From Schauerella aestuarii (lineage in GTDB: Bacteria; Pseudomonadota; Gammaproteobacteria; Burkholderiales; Burkholderiaceae_B), in assembly GCF_009866805.1 (NCBI RefSeq), contig NZ_SIZW01000043.1:620001-684000 (forward strand): a stretch of DNA of 64,000 nucleotides, written 5' to 3'. This document shows positions 36,961 through 45,435 of this stretch, piece after piece (within the stretch, counting starts at the first letter, position 1; every line of letters begins with the position of its first letter). The notes under the pieces are model-generated. The model saw only the letters and a program-made list of their open reading frames with translations. It did no database searches and was not told the origin of the DNA. Made by a program: the position numbers and the translations under genes.

Positions 36961-38241
36961 ATGCCGTCAAACCGGTCACTCAAGCGTGGCGCCACTGCCG
37001 CCGGCGCGCTCTCGGTCTTGTTTTCGCTGCTTGCCTCGGCACCCGTACAGGCGCTCGAAGCCGACGCCGATGCGTCCGCCTGCATGGCGCAAATGCGCGG
37101 TGCGGCGCCCGCCAACGGGGTGTCGGTGGCCGACTTCGATCGCTATACCGCCAATGCCAAGTTGCTGGCCTCCACGGTATCGGCACGCAAGGGTCAACCT
37201 GAAGGACGAGAAACCTGGTGGGATTACCTTGCCAAGACCGTCGATGACGAGCGCGTCGCGCAAGGCCGTGCGGTTCTGGTCAAGACCGGTGCTGATCTGC
37301 AGAATATCGCGCGGCGCTATGACGTCGACCCGGAGGTGCTGGTCGCCATCTTCGGTATCGAAACCAACTACGGCAGTCTGCTGGGCAAGACCAATGTGCT
37401 GGACGCCTGGGTGACCCGCGCGTGTACGGAAACCAATCCGCTCTGGAAAAAGAACGTGTACGCCTCGGTGCGCCTGCTGCGTGACGGCACGGTGCAAGCG
37501 CCCACATTCGTGGGTTCGTGGAGTGGCGCCTTCGGGATGACGCAGTTCATTCCAACCTCATTTTATGAGCTGGCTGCCGATGGTGACGGCGACGGCCGCA
37601 TCGATCTTTACGGTTCCTTGCCGGACGCCTTGGCGTCGACGGCCAATCACCTGCGCAAGCGGGGCGCGCAATGGACGCATGGATTGCCGGCCGTGACGGA
37701 AGTGCGGTTGCCCGCATCGCTGCGCAATACGTTGCCGCAGAACGCCGATGCCGAGGTCATGGCACCTGGCGGTCGTCGGGCCGCCTCAGCCTGGGCGGAT
37801 GCGGGCGTTACGCTGGCGGATGGCTCGCCATTGGTCGGTGCGCAGCGCCTGCAATTGCCCGGCACGGCGCAAACCTACCTCTTTGTGCCAACCGGTGCCA
37901 ATGGCCCCGCCTTTATGGCCACCTTCAATTTCGACGCGATTTTGCACTACAACCAATCGAAGCGCTACGCACTTGCTGTAGGCCTCCTCATCAACCGTAT
38001 CGATGGCGGCACTGCGTTGAAAACGCCTTGGCCAACCGATGACCCTGGGTTGTCGCGCGCAGAAATCAAAGAGGTGCAAACGGTGCTGCAGGCCCGTGGA
38101 TACGACGTCGGCGTGCCCGATGGAATACCTGGCACCAAGACGCGGGATGCCGTGCGTATGGAGCAGACGGCGGCCGGCGTACCCGCCGATGGCCGAGTCG
38201 GAAGAAGTACGTTGACGCTGATGCGCCAGCCTCGGAGGTAG
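36961..38241 (+). CDS. Lytic murein transglycosylase (MltB family) with peptidoglycan-binding domain
   Basis: The 426-residue exported enzyme cleaves peptidoglycan glycan strands to 1,6-anhydromuropeptides. A signal peptide runs to about residue 35 (SAPVQALEA); no lipobox cysteine is seen, so it is probably soluble. The catalytic glutamate is in AIFGIETNYGSLLGK near residue 135, followed by GAFGMTQFIPTSFYELA and DGDGDGRIDLYGSLPDALAS. Residues about 360-423 form a PG_binding_1 domain (EVQTVLQARGYDVGVPDGIPG). ATG 36961 starts the signal peptide. It is monocistronic. Confidence 0.92.
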   Translation: MPSNRSLKRGATAAGALSVLFSLLASAPVQALEADADASACMAQMRGAAPANGVSVADFDRYTANAKLLASTVSARKGQPEGRETWWDYLAKTVDDERVAQGRAVLVKTGADLQNIARRYDVDPEVLVAIFGIETNYGSLLGKTNVLDAWVTRACTETNPLWKKNVYASVRLLRDGTVQAPTFVGSWSGAFGMTQFIPTSFYELAADGDGDGRIDLYGSLPDALASTANHLRKRGAQWTHGLPAVTEVRLPASLRNTLPQNADAEVMAPGGRRAASAWADAGVTLADGSPLVGAQRLQLPGTAQTYLFVPTGANGPAFMATFNFDAILHYNQSKRYALAVGLLINRIDGGTALKTPWPTDDPGLSRAEIKEVQTVLQARGYDVGVPDGIPGTKTRDAVRMEQTAAGVPADGRVGRSTLTLMRQPRR

Positions 38242-38386
38242 CCCTAAGACGCGTCCCTACCCGTGCCGTTAAATCGGACGCCGTAGCCTGAATGCAGCCT
38301 AGATGTGGGAGCGACAACATTGCACTATGCAAGCGTGTGTCAGTCACTACTTCATATTGACGGCAATTGCGGAGGCAAGGTTTCCA

Positions 38387-40015
38387 ATGAAGACACTAAC
38401 GGTAGGGATTCTGATCGACGGTGAAGATCAGCCAGGCTGGATACGCGATGTGATTGCCTGGGTGCGCGCGCGATCGGACATCGACTGTACCGTTCTGATT
38501 GCGCGCGAAAAGCGCAGTGGCGCGCGCTCAGCGCCCAGCCATCCTCGCACATCGATCTTCTATCGCGGGCTCGCCCGGCTGGAATCGAAGTTGCTGGCGG
38601 CGCGCGAGCGGGTGTTGATCGACGAGGCGGCGCCGGTGCCGGATTTGCAGGCGCTGTCGCATTATGAGGTTGATACCTCGTGCGATGCCCACGGCGTCAT
38701 GACGGTATCGGACGCATCGCTGGCCGGATTGTCGCGCGCTGCGCCGCTCGATCTGGTCATTGCGCTCGGGATGCCGGTGCTACGCGGCACGATGGTGCGT
38801 TTCGCACCGATGGGACTATGGCAATTGTCCTACGCCGATGTGACGCAAGTGTGCGACCGGCATGCCGGCTTCTGGCAGGTCATGGCGCGGTCCGATCATA
38901 CGTCCGTCAAATTGTGGCGTATGGGCGGTGCATGCGAAACCGATGCGCTGATCGAGTCGCGCACCTTCAATACCGAGGTGTTCTGGCTCAAGAACCACGT
39001 GCGCTCGCTCAGCCTGGGCAACCTGATGCTGTTCGATGCGCTCAACCGGCTGACCCTCACGCCGCACAAGCTCGAGTTGCCCATAACGCTTCAGGGCGAG
39101 GCGATCGATCTACGCTCGCGCCCTGACAACTGGCAGAGCGCGGCTTATTTGATGCGGCAAACGGCGCTGATGACTAATCTGATGTGGCTGCGCATGGTCC
39201 GAAAGAACGTCACCTGGCGCATCGGCATGTGCGCGGATGCTCCCGCGCAGACGCTTTCCGCACCGGCAGAGGTGCTGACCGCACCGAAGGGCTCCTTTTA
39301 CGCTGATCCTTTCGCCTACACCCATGACGGCACCCCCTATGTGTTCTTCGAGGATTACGCCTTCTCTGAAGGAAAAGGAAAGATTTCGGCAGCATCCTAC
39401 ATCGATGGCAAGTTCACTTTCCTGGGCGTTGTGCTGGATTTACCCTATCATTTGTCGTTTCCTTACATCTTCGAGCACGACGGCAGCATATTTATGATGC
39501 CGGAAACTTGTGGGAATCGTACGATTGAGTTATGGAAGTGCGTCGACTTTCCTTTGAAGTGGGAGCTTGCCTCCACACTTATGAAAGATGTGTCGGCAGT
39601 GGATTCGATTATTTTTCCGCGCGATGGGCGATGGTGGTTGCTCACCAATATTGATCGCGCGAATGGTTATAGCCATTCCGATGAGTTGTTTGCGTTTTAC
39701 GCAGATAGCCCGACGTCTACTTCGTGGACCGCGCATCAGGCCAATCCTGTGGTCCGCAGCCCGTCCCGGGCGCGCAATGCCGGCATCGTCGTCTCGCCCA
39801 CAGGCGAGCTCACACGTTGTGCCCAGTACCAGGGCTTCTGCCATTACGGCAAGGGTGTGTCACTGAACCGTATCGTGACCCTCACACCCGATGAGTATGT
39901 AGAAACGGAAGGGCCGATTCATTACGCCCGACTGGTCAATCGGTCACGGCCGTCCATGCATCATTGCCATCACACAAAGGGAATGACTGTTTTTGATTTC
40001 GCATACGTCGAATAG
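38387..40015 (+). CDS. Formyltransferase-like and GINT1-like beta-propeller protein, possible glycosyl/formyl transferase
   Basis: The 542-residue protein appears to have two parts. Residues 1-200 resemble a formyltransferase Rossmann fold (LDLVIALGMPVLRGTMVRFAPMGLWQLSYAD). From residue 300 on, FYADPFAYTHDGTPYVFFEDY, then DGKFTFLGVVLDLPYHLSFPYIF and FMMPETCGN resemble the five-bladed propeller found in glucosamine inositolphosphorylceramide transferase N-terminal-like proteins. Its role is unknown; a part in glycan decoration is inferred from the adjacent polysaccharide locus. ATG 38387 is preceded by GGAGG. The last third is noticeably AT-richer than the surroundings, suggesting transfer. 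Confidence 0.7.
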   Translation: MKTLTVGILIDGEDQPGWIRDVIAWVRARSDIDCTVLIAREKRSGARSAPSHPRTSIFYRGLARLESKLLAARERVLIDEAAPVPDLQALSHYEVDTSCDAHGVMTVSDASLAGLSRAAPLDLVIALGMPVLRGTMVRFAPMGLWQLSYADVTQVCDRHAGFWQVMARSDHTSVKLWRMGGACETDALIESRTFNTEVFWLKNHVRSLSLGNLMLFDALNRLTLTPHKLELPITLQGEAIDLRSRPDNWQSAAYLMRQTALMTNLMWLRMVRKNVTWRIGMCADAPAQTLSAPAEVLTAPKGSFYADPFAYTHDGTPYVFFEDYAFSEGKGKISAASYIDGKFTFLGVVLDLPYHLSFPYIFEHDGSIFMMPETCGNRTIELWKCVDFPLKWELASTLMKDVSAVDSIIFPRDGRWWLLTNIDRANGYSHSDELFAFYADSPTSTSWTAHQANPVVRSPSRARNAGIVVSPTGELTRCAQYQGFCHYGKGVSLNRIVTLTPDEYVETEGPIHYARLVNRSRPSMHHCHHTKGMTVFDFAYVE

Positions 40016-40614
40016 TTGGTTGGTATTTGACCGGCAGTTTAAGCAGTAGATTATCCAAATAAAATAATAAATATATTATCTAGCTGACGGCTTTATCTGA
40101 GTCGCAAATCTGCCGGTCTTACTTCGGCCTTACAACTTAATGCAATGCAATAACTTTGTCATAAGTTACAGATTTGGCGGGTGCAATAAGCTGAAATGTC
40201 TGTATTTCCAAAGCTTCCCTAGTGTTGCCGTTGCTGCTGCGCCGCACAAAGTTACAAAATATCGTTCTATTTCAAGCGCCTAGAAAGTCGCAATTTTGGA
40301 TGAGACTAGTCGTCTAATCTCAGCCTAAAGTATTAAAAGAAAGCGCAATAAATCGGCATTTGCCCTTTATTCAGTAATATTGCGTCATGATTTCTGTTTG
40401 TGCTTCTAATCCACCATTTGTGTGACGTTGATTTCGCAACAGGCTGCTCCTAACATCCGTCTGGCGTACTCGGAATGATGTTCACCATCCTAATTAGGTT
40501 TCAGAAGGTGAACAGGGCGAGACGCAATGTTTACCCGAAGTAGGCAGTATTGATTAGGTACTTGTCTTTAGCTCTTTTGCTCCCGTAAGCCGGGGGCGCA
40601 GCAGGGGAATCAAC
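40016..40614. other. AT-rich 600-bp non-coding region with inverted repeats
   Basis: No open frame with coding character is seen. The segment is far AT-richer than the rest of the window, with a core at 40052-40082 containing ATAATA-N4-TATTAT (40064-40079). A second inverted repeat TAACTT-N6-AAGTTA lies at 40151-40168, and its half-site AAGTTA recurs at 40249. It ends at the LuxR gene, whose ribosome binding site AGGGGA is at 40602-40607. It probably holds the promoter and control sites of that gene. Confidence 0.6.
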
Positions 40615-41382
40615 ATGGCCAGAATGGTCCTTATCGAAACACACCCACTCCTGAGATTGGGTCTGCGCGAAATTTTGAGCAAGATCGAAGGTGTCTGGGA
40701 TATCTCGGCGCTGGACATCGATCAGGTAGCGAACCTGCCGGAAAGCGACGTCGGCGTCGAGTTGCTGATCTTCGGTCTGCCGGTGGATACGACGGCGGGT
40801 TGGCAGGCACTGAAGGAAGTTCAGCGCACGCTGCAACCGAAGCGCATTCTGTTGCTGACCGAAGCCAACACCTGGCAGATGCCGCCGCAGGGTTTGCCTG
40901 ATGGCACGGTGCTGGGCTGCCTGATGAAGACGGCCTCGATCGAAGTGCTGGAAGCGGCAATTCGTCTGGTGATGGCGGGCGGTCAGTGCTTTCCGAGCGG
41001 CAATGCCATGCCGGTTACTGCGGGCCCCGGCTTCGCAGCAATGAAAGACGAGAGCGCAACCGCTGGCGGCGTACCCGATCTGAAAGGCGCGATGCCCGTG
41101 ACGGCCGGTGCCCAGTTGCTGAAGATCACGCCGCGCCAATATGAAGTGCTGGTGCTGCTGGCGCGTGGTTACCCGATCAAGACGGTCAGCCGGTTGCTGA
41201 ACATCTCGGTGGCGACGGCCAAGACGCACGCCTGCACGCTCTATCAGCGCCTGCACGTGAAGAATAAGGGCGAGGCTGTTTACGCTGCGTTGCAACGCGG
41301 CGCCACGCTCGATTGGGATCCGGCTCGTCAGGCACCTCCTGCCGTCGATTCGCGTTATGGCCTGGCTCGGCGTCAGGCTTGA
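40615..41382 (+). CDS. LuxR-type regulator with degenerate receiver domain, copy 1
   Basis: The 255-residue protein has a receiver-like N-terminus (residues 1-120) and a C-terminal LuxR/FixJ helix-turn-helix (ITPRQYEVLVLLARGYPIKTV near residue 170 and ISVATAKTHACTLYQRL). The expected phosphoacceptor Asp near residue 53 is missing (LLIFGLP), and the acidic pair near residue 8 is reduced to ET, although the Thr of ILLLTEAN and Lys105 remain. It is therefore unlikely to be switched by phosphorylation. It lies between the AT-rich region and a second, related regulator, beside the polysaccharide operon, which it may control. Confidence 0.85.
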   Translation: MARMVLIETHPLLRLGLREILSKIEGVWDISALDIDQVANLPESDVGVELLIFGLPVDTTAGWQALKEVQRTLQPKRILLLTEANTWQMPPQGLPDGTVLGCLMKTASIEVLEAAIRLVMAGGQCFPSGNAMPVTAGPGFAAMKDESATAGGVPDLKGAMPVTAGAQLLKITPRQYEVLVLLARGYPIKTVSRLLNISVATAKTHACTLYQRLHVKNKGEAVYAALQRGATLDWDPARQAPPAVDSRYGLARRQA

Positions 41383-41648
41383 GTCTCGGCGGGCCCCATC
41401 AGCCCACCTGACTAGGCCATCGCGTCATCCTCTTGAGCGAGAGGAATTCGCGGAGCACGCTGATAGCATGACCTTGGATTCAGTGCTTATTCACGCAACG
41501 CAACATGCACCGCGTTTGAGTGAACGAGCATGGGAGTGGGTCCCTCGTAAGGCATGGAAGAAAACATGCCGCACGCGTATCGGACAGAGGCTGTCTGCAT
41601 CGCGTGTCAACGTGGGCACAAGTGAGTGCGAACGGGGCGTTGCACGGA

Positions 41649-42341
41649 ATGACGATCGTATTGATTGAGGACTACGCGATAGTGCGCGTCGCGCTCAAGC
41701 ACCTGCTGGATGGGGTGCCGGGGTTTGACGATGTACATGCACTATCTTTTGAACAACTTGCGGCAGTGAAGTCGGATACCGACATTCACGCCGAGCTGTT
41801 GTTGTTTGGCGCCGGCGATGCCGATCACGCCACATTGCAGTCGTTTGCGTTGGCAACATCGTTGTTTTCGCCCGATCGCGCCATCATGTTGTATGCCTCG
41901 CCCGATCCAGCTTTGCTGGCGGCGTGCGTGCGTGCCGAGTTCCGCGGATTCATACCGCGGTCGTCCACGCCGGAGGCGATTCTGCTCGCCATCAATCTGG
42001 TCATGCTGGAAGGCGAGTGCTTTCCCCGGCCGCCGGCGCAAACCGCCTCGGATAACGATGGCCGACCGGTGCTGGCACTGGTGAATGGATCGAACCCGCA
42101 GGGCCGGCGCGACGGCTCACGCTCGATGGAAGTGGATGGCATCTCGAGCCGCGCGCTGACACCGCGTCAGCTGGCCATCCTGAAGCTGCTCGCGCAGGGC
42201 AACACCATGCGGGAGATTGGCGTTGAGATGGGGATCTCGGTCGCCACGGTGAAGAGCCATGCGCGCACCTTGTACTGGAAGTTGAACGCCCGCAACCAGG
42301 CCGAGGCGACCTTCATCGCGATTCATCAAGGGTTGCTGTAA
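41649..42341 (+). CDS. LuxR-type regulator with degenerate receiver domain, copy 2
   Basis: The 230-residue protein mirrors its upstream neighbour: receiver-like residues 1-110 and a LuxR helix-turn-helix (LTPRQLAILKLLAQGNTMREIG, then ISVATVKSHARTLYWKLNARN). The acidic pair ED is kept at residues 7-8, but the acceptor Asp is absent (AELLLFGAGDADH; Asp57 and Asp59 are out of register) and the conserved Lys is Arg104. Shared AI(R/N)LVM and (Q/E)CFP segments indicate a tandem duplication with the gene at 40615. ATG 41649 starts MTIVLIEDYAIVR; the frame is open further upstream but without homology. Confidence 0.83.
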   Translation: MTIVLIEDYAIVRVALKHLLDGVPGFDDVHALSFEQLAAVKSDTDIHAELLLFGAGDADHATLQSFALATSLFSPDRAIMLYASPDPALLAACVRAEFRGFIPRSSTPEAILLAINLVMLEGECFPRPPAQTASDNDGRPVLALVNGSNPQGRRDGSRSMEVDGISSRALTPRQLAILKLLAQGNTMREIGVEMGISVATVKSHARTLYWKLNARNQAEATFIAIHQGLL

Positions 42342-42566
42342 GCACCGCGCGTGCGGTCTGCAGGCGCTTTGGCGCGGGTGCAGATCGTGCGTGGTCGCTT
42401 CACCATAGGCACCGGAGCGTTCCATTTCCCTTCGGCAGCAGCCATCCTGCAGTGACCGTCCAACGGCGACGCGCCGACAGCGGTCGCTCAACTGCGACCG
42501 TCACCCTCGATCGACTTGTGGCAGTATCCCGCAACGGTGGCGCAATGATTCATCGCGTCCCATAAA

Positions 42567-42597
42567 AAACGCCGGCGTCGTCATGACGCCGGCGTTT
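42567..42597. terminator. Bidirectional terminator ending the polysaccharide operon
   Basis: AAACGCCGGCGTC (42567-42579) is perfectly complementary to GACGCCGGCGTTT (42585-42597), a 13-bp stem with loop GTCAT. The A run at 42564-42569 gives a T run on the minus strand, suiting the operon that ends at 42679; the plus side has TTTCCTTT for the LuxR gene. The other bases of 42342-42678 hold no gene. Confidence 0.9.
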
Positions 42598-42678
42598 CCT
42601 TTGATGCGACCTTGATGCGGCTGTGATGCCTTACAGTGCCATCGGCAACGCCAGCGAATGGCGTCGGCCCGAAGCCTC

Positions 42679-43938
42679 TCAGCCCCGTCTTACCGCCGCT
42701 TGCGCGGGCGCACCCGGCTTGGCGGCGACGCTGTCCAGCAGGGCCTGCTCGAGTCGCGTGAGGACGGCATCGCGATCCAGCGTGGTAACGGCGTAGGTGC
42801 GGGCTGCTCGGCCGAGTGTGGCGCGCCGCTGCGGATCGTGCGCCAAGGCACGTACCGCGCGCGCCATCGCGCGGGCATTCTCAGGCGGCGTGATGATGCC
42901 GCATTGGGCCACCACCGCAGCGAGCTCGGTGCCGGCGGCGGCGCCGCACACCACCGGTTTGCCGCTGGCCAGCATGCCGGTCAGTTTGGACGGCATGACC
43001 AGATCGGCAGCGCCTCGGCGCTGCGGCAGCAAATGAATGTCGGCCGCGTTGAGCAGATCGCCCAGGCGCTCGACGGGTTGCAGATCCAGGAACCGCACAT
43101 TACGCAGTCCGGCGCAACGCCGTTCGAGCTCCTCGCGGCCCGAACCCTGACCGCAGAACACGAAATCGATGGGCTCATGGCGCAGCAGATAGGCGGCCGT
43201 CGCCAAGGTTTCCAGTCCCTGCTTGCCGCCCATGTTGCCGGCGTACATGGCCACACTATGACCGGGCTCGGTGGCCCATTCGGCGCGATAGGGATTCACG
43301 CCCTCGGTGGGCTGGATGGCGTGCAGATCGATCCAGTTGGGCAAGCTGAAGAGACGGTCGGCACGCACCCCTTTGGCGGTGGCCAGCGCCAGCATGCGGC
43401 TGGATATCGTCGACACGCGGTCGAAGCGGCGCAGCAGCGCGCCTTCGCAAGCCGTCACCATGCGGCGCAGCCAACGGCCTTTCAGCAGTCCCAGCTCGAA
43501 GGCCGCATCCACTTCGTAATCCTGAATGTGCAGCCAGGCGCGCGCACCGCTGGCGCGCGCGGCAACCCATGCCGCAGGCGCGCAGAAGAGGGCAGGTGCC
43601 ACGATCATCACCACGTCGGGTCGGCCGAGTGCCCGCCGAACCAGCGTCGGCAGGCTCGACAGCGCAAACGTGGCCAGGTGAATCAGACGCTTCACGCCGC
43701 CGGGTTGCGGCGGCACCCAGATGGGGGCGCGGTGAACCGTCACGCCATCGATCGTTTCCTGCATGTACGCGCCTGCGCGATAGCCGTCCTGAATGCGCCA
43801 TTGCGGGTAGTAGGGCGGCGGCACGATGACGTCCACGGTGTGTCCGCGCGCCGCCAGCCAGGCCGCCATCTCGGCGGTGTACTTGCCGGTGCCGGTCAGC
43901 TCGGGCGCGTAGTTCACGCCATAGATCAGGATCTTCAT
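42679..43938 (-). CDS. wcaI: WcaI-like glycosyltransferase (GT4)
   Basis: The 419-residue cytoplasmic glycosyltransferase begins MKILIYGVNYAPELTGTGKYTAEMA, the WcaI signature, with VDVIVPPPYYPQWRI and the acceptor-side DYEVDAAFELGLL. The C-terminal GT-B donor-binding region has FVFCGQGSGREELE and a LLPQRRGAADLVMPSKL block. In colanic acid synthesis WcaI adds a sugar to the lipid-linked unit, probably fucose. It is the last gene of the operon, overlapping wcaF by 4 bases, and is followed by the terminator. Confidence 0.9.
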   Translation of the reverse strand: MKILIYGVNYAPELTGTGKYTAEMAAWLAARGHTVDVIVPPPYYPQWRIQDGYRAGAYMQETIDGVTVHRAPIWVPPQPGGVKRLIHLATFALSSLPTLVRRALGRPDVVMIVAPALFCAPAAWVAARASGARAWLHIQDYEVDAAFELGLLKGRWLRRMVTACEGALLRRFDRVSTISSRMLALATAKGVRADRLFSLPNWIDLHAIQPTEGVNPYRAEWATEPGHSVAMYAGNMGGKQGLETLATAAYLLRHEPIDFVFCGQGSGREELERRCAGLRNVRFLDLQPVERLGDLLNAADIHLLPQRRGAADLVMPSKLTGMLASGKPVVCGAAAGTELAAVVAQCGIITPPENARAMARAVRALAHDPQRRATLGRAARTYAVTTLDRDAVLTRLEQALLDSVAAKPGAPAQAAVRRG

Positions 43939-44510
43939 GCCGCGACAACTCCGGCATCACGCAGCGTGCGTGCGCGGACCGGACGGCACGGCGTGCCGTG
44001 GCAAATCATGTTGTCGGGCAAACTCTTGAACACCGAACTGCGGGCGCCGACGACCGTATTGCGGCCGATCGTCACATCGGGCCCCACGAACACATCCGTG
44101 GCCACCCACGCGCCGCTGCCGATATCGACGCGGCGTTCGCGGATGGGGAAATCGATCTGCGCGGCGTCATGATCGGCCGCGCACAGATAGCTGCGTTGCG
44201 AGACGACGGCATGATCCCCGATCACGATCTGGCCGATGCTGTAGATCACGGCATCGTCGCCGATCCACGAGTAGTCGCCGATCGTGACCTTCCAGGGATA
44301 AGTCACGGTGGCGGTGGCGCGGATCAGCACCTTCGTGCCCACCTTCGCGCCGAAGCAACGCAACAGCCAGCGGCGAAAGCCATAGGCAATCTGGGGCGAG
44401 CCGCGAAAGAGCGTCGCCTGCACCACCCACCAGAGTTGAACGTAAAGCGCCGAGCGTCCGCGTGACCCGGGAGCCACGCTGAACTGATCGAGCCGTTGCA
44501 AGGTATCCAT
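43935..44510 (-). CDS. wcaF: WcaF-like O-acetyltransferase
   Basis: The 191-residue left-handed beta-helix acyltransferase has hexapeptide repeats (ATVTYPWKVTIGDYSWIGDDAVIYSIGQIVIGDHAVVS) and the late VFVGPDVTIGRNTVVGARSSV coils. The catalytic His is probably in LCAADHDAAQI. It should transfer acetyl from acetyl-CoA onto a sugar of the repeat unit before export. The N-terminus (DQFSVAPGSRGRSALYVQLWW) matches the colanic acid WcaF group. It is 15 bases downstream of a GT2 gene and overlaps wcaI. Confidence 0.9.
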   Translation of the reverse strand: MDTLQRLDQFSVAPGSRGRSALYVQLWWVVQATLFRGSPQIAYGFRRWLLRCFGAKVGTKVLIRATATVTYPWKVTIGDYSWIGDDAVIYSIGQIVIGDHAVVSQRSYLCAADHDAAQIDFPIRERRVDIGSGAWVATDVFVGPDVTIGRNTVVGARSSVFKSLPDNMICHGTPCRPVRARTLRDAGVVAA

Positions 44511-44525
44511 CTGTGGCGCTCCGGA

Positions 44526-45419
44526 TTACTTACCGGCCTGCGCGGCGGGTGTCGCCACGGCAGTCGGGCGAGCCTTGCGCTTCTGACTTTCGGACTCGAA
44601 CTCGTCGATCTTCAAACCGATCTGCCAGTAGTACAAGCCGCGGGCCACTGCAAAATCGAAGCCCGCCTTGCCGTCCAGAAAACCAAGCTTGAACAGATAG
44701 CTGTGCACGAAGGCGGTGGGGCCCTTGAACGGCAGAGCCTGGAACACCTTCTTCATGATGCTGCGCATGCCGACGTTGGCTTCGCGCGGATCGTTGAGCA
44801 AGCCCTTCACGCGCAGCTTGGCCTCCCAATCCGAATAGCGGTTGTGCTTGTCGAAGTAGTGATACAGCGAGTCGTGGTCGTTGTGCACCATGCGGCCATT
44901 GAGCGCAATCGTGCTGCCGTCCACGGTGGGCTGGTAGTGGCCTTCGACTTCCCACATATTGGCGACGTCCAGGTCGTCATAATCCAGGAAGCGCGAACGC
45001 TCGCGATCCAGCAGCACCAGCTTGAACACGCGATGACCGTGGTTGAGCTTTTTGCCGCAGAACACATAGTCGAAGGCGACGAACGCGCCGGCGACCTTGC
45101 CGTCGAACTGGGGCACGGCGCGGCGGATATCCTCGGCCAGCTCCGGCGTCATTTCTTCGTCGGCATCCACGTACAGCACCACACGGTGCGAGAAAGGCAG
45201 CTGCTCGAGGCACCACTGCTTCTTCTTCGGGTATTGGCCGTTCCAGGCAAAATTGACGACCTTGGCGCCCATCGACGTGGCGATGCTGCAGGTGGCGTCG
45301 GTACTGTGAGAGTCGATGACGAAGATCTCGTCGAAATCCTGCAAACCTTGCAGGCATTTGGCGATGTTTCTTTCTTCGTTTTTCGTCATGACGACGACCG
45401 AGACAGGAATGCGGGCCAT
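44526..45419 (-). CDS. Glycosyltransferase family 2 (WaaE/KdtX-like)
   Basis: The 297-residue GT-A enzyme starts VSVVVMTKNEERNIAKCL, with the DxD motif YVDADEEMTPEL near residue 90 and FDEIFVIDSHSTDAT. The layout matches the WaaE-like branch, which adds glucose to lipid-anchored sugars. No membrane segment is strongly predicted. A long C-terminal tail ends in a Lys/Ala-rich stretch. It lies between a GT4 gene and wcaF with gaps of 15-16 bases. Donor and linkage cannot be told from sequence alone. Confidence 0.88.
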   Translation of the reverse strand: MARIPVSVVVMTKNEERNIAKCLQGLQDFDEIFVIDSHSTDATCSIATSMGAKVVNFAWNGQYPKKKQWCLEQLPFSHRVVLYVDADEEMTPELAEDIRRAVPQFDGKVAGAFVAFDYVFCGKKLNHGHRVFKLVLLDRERSRFLDYDDLDVANMWEVEGHYQPTVDGSTIALNGRMVHNDHDSLYHYFDKHNRYSDWEAKLRVKGLLNDPREANVGMRSIMKKVFQALPFKGPTAFVHSYLFKLGFLDGKAGFDFAVARGLYYWQIGLKIDEFESESQKRKARPTAVATPAAQAGK

Positions 45420-45435
45420 TACGGGATTCTCCGGG

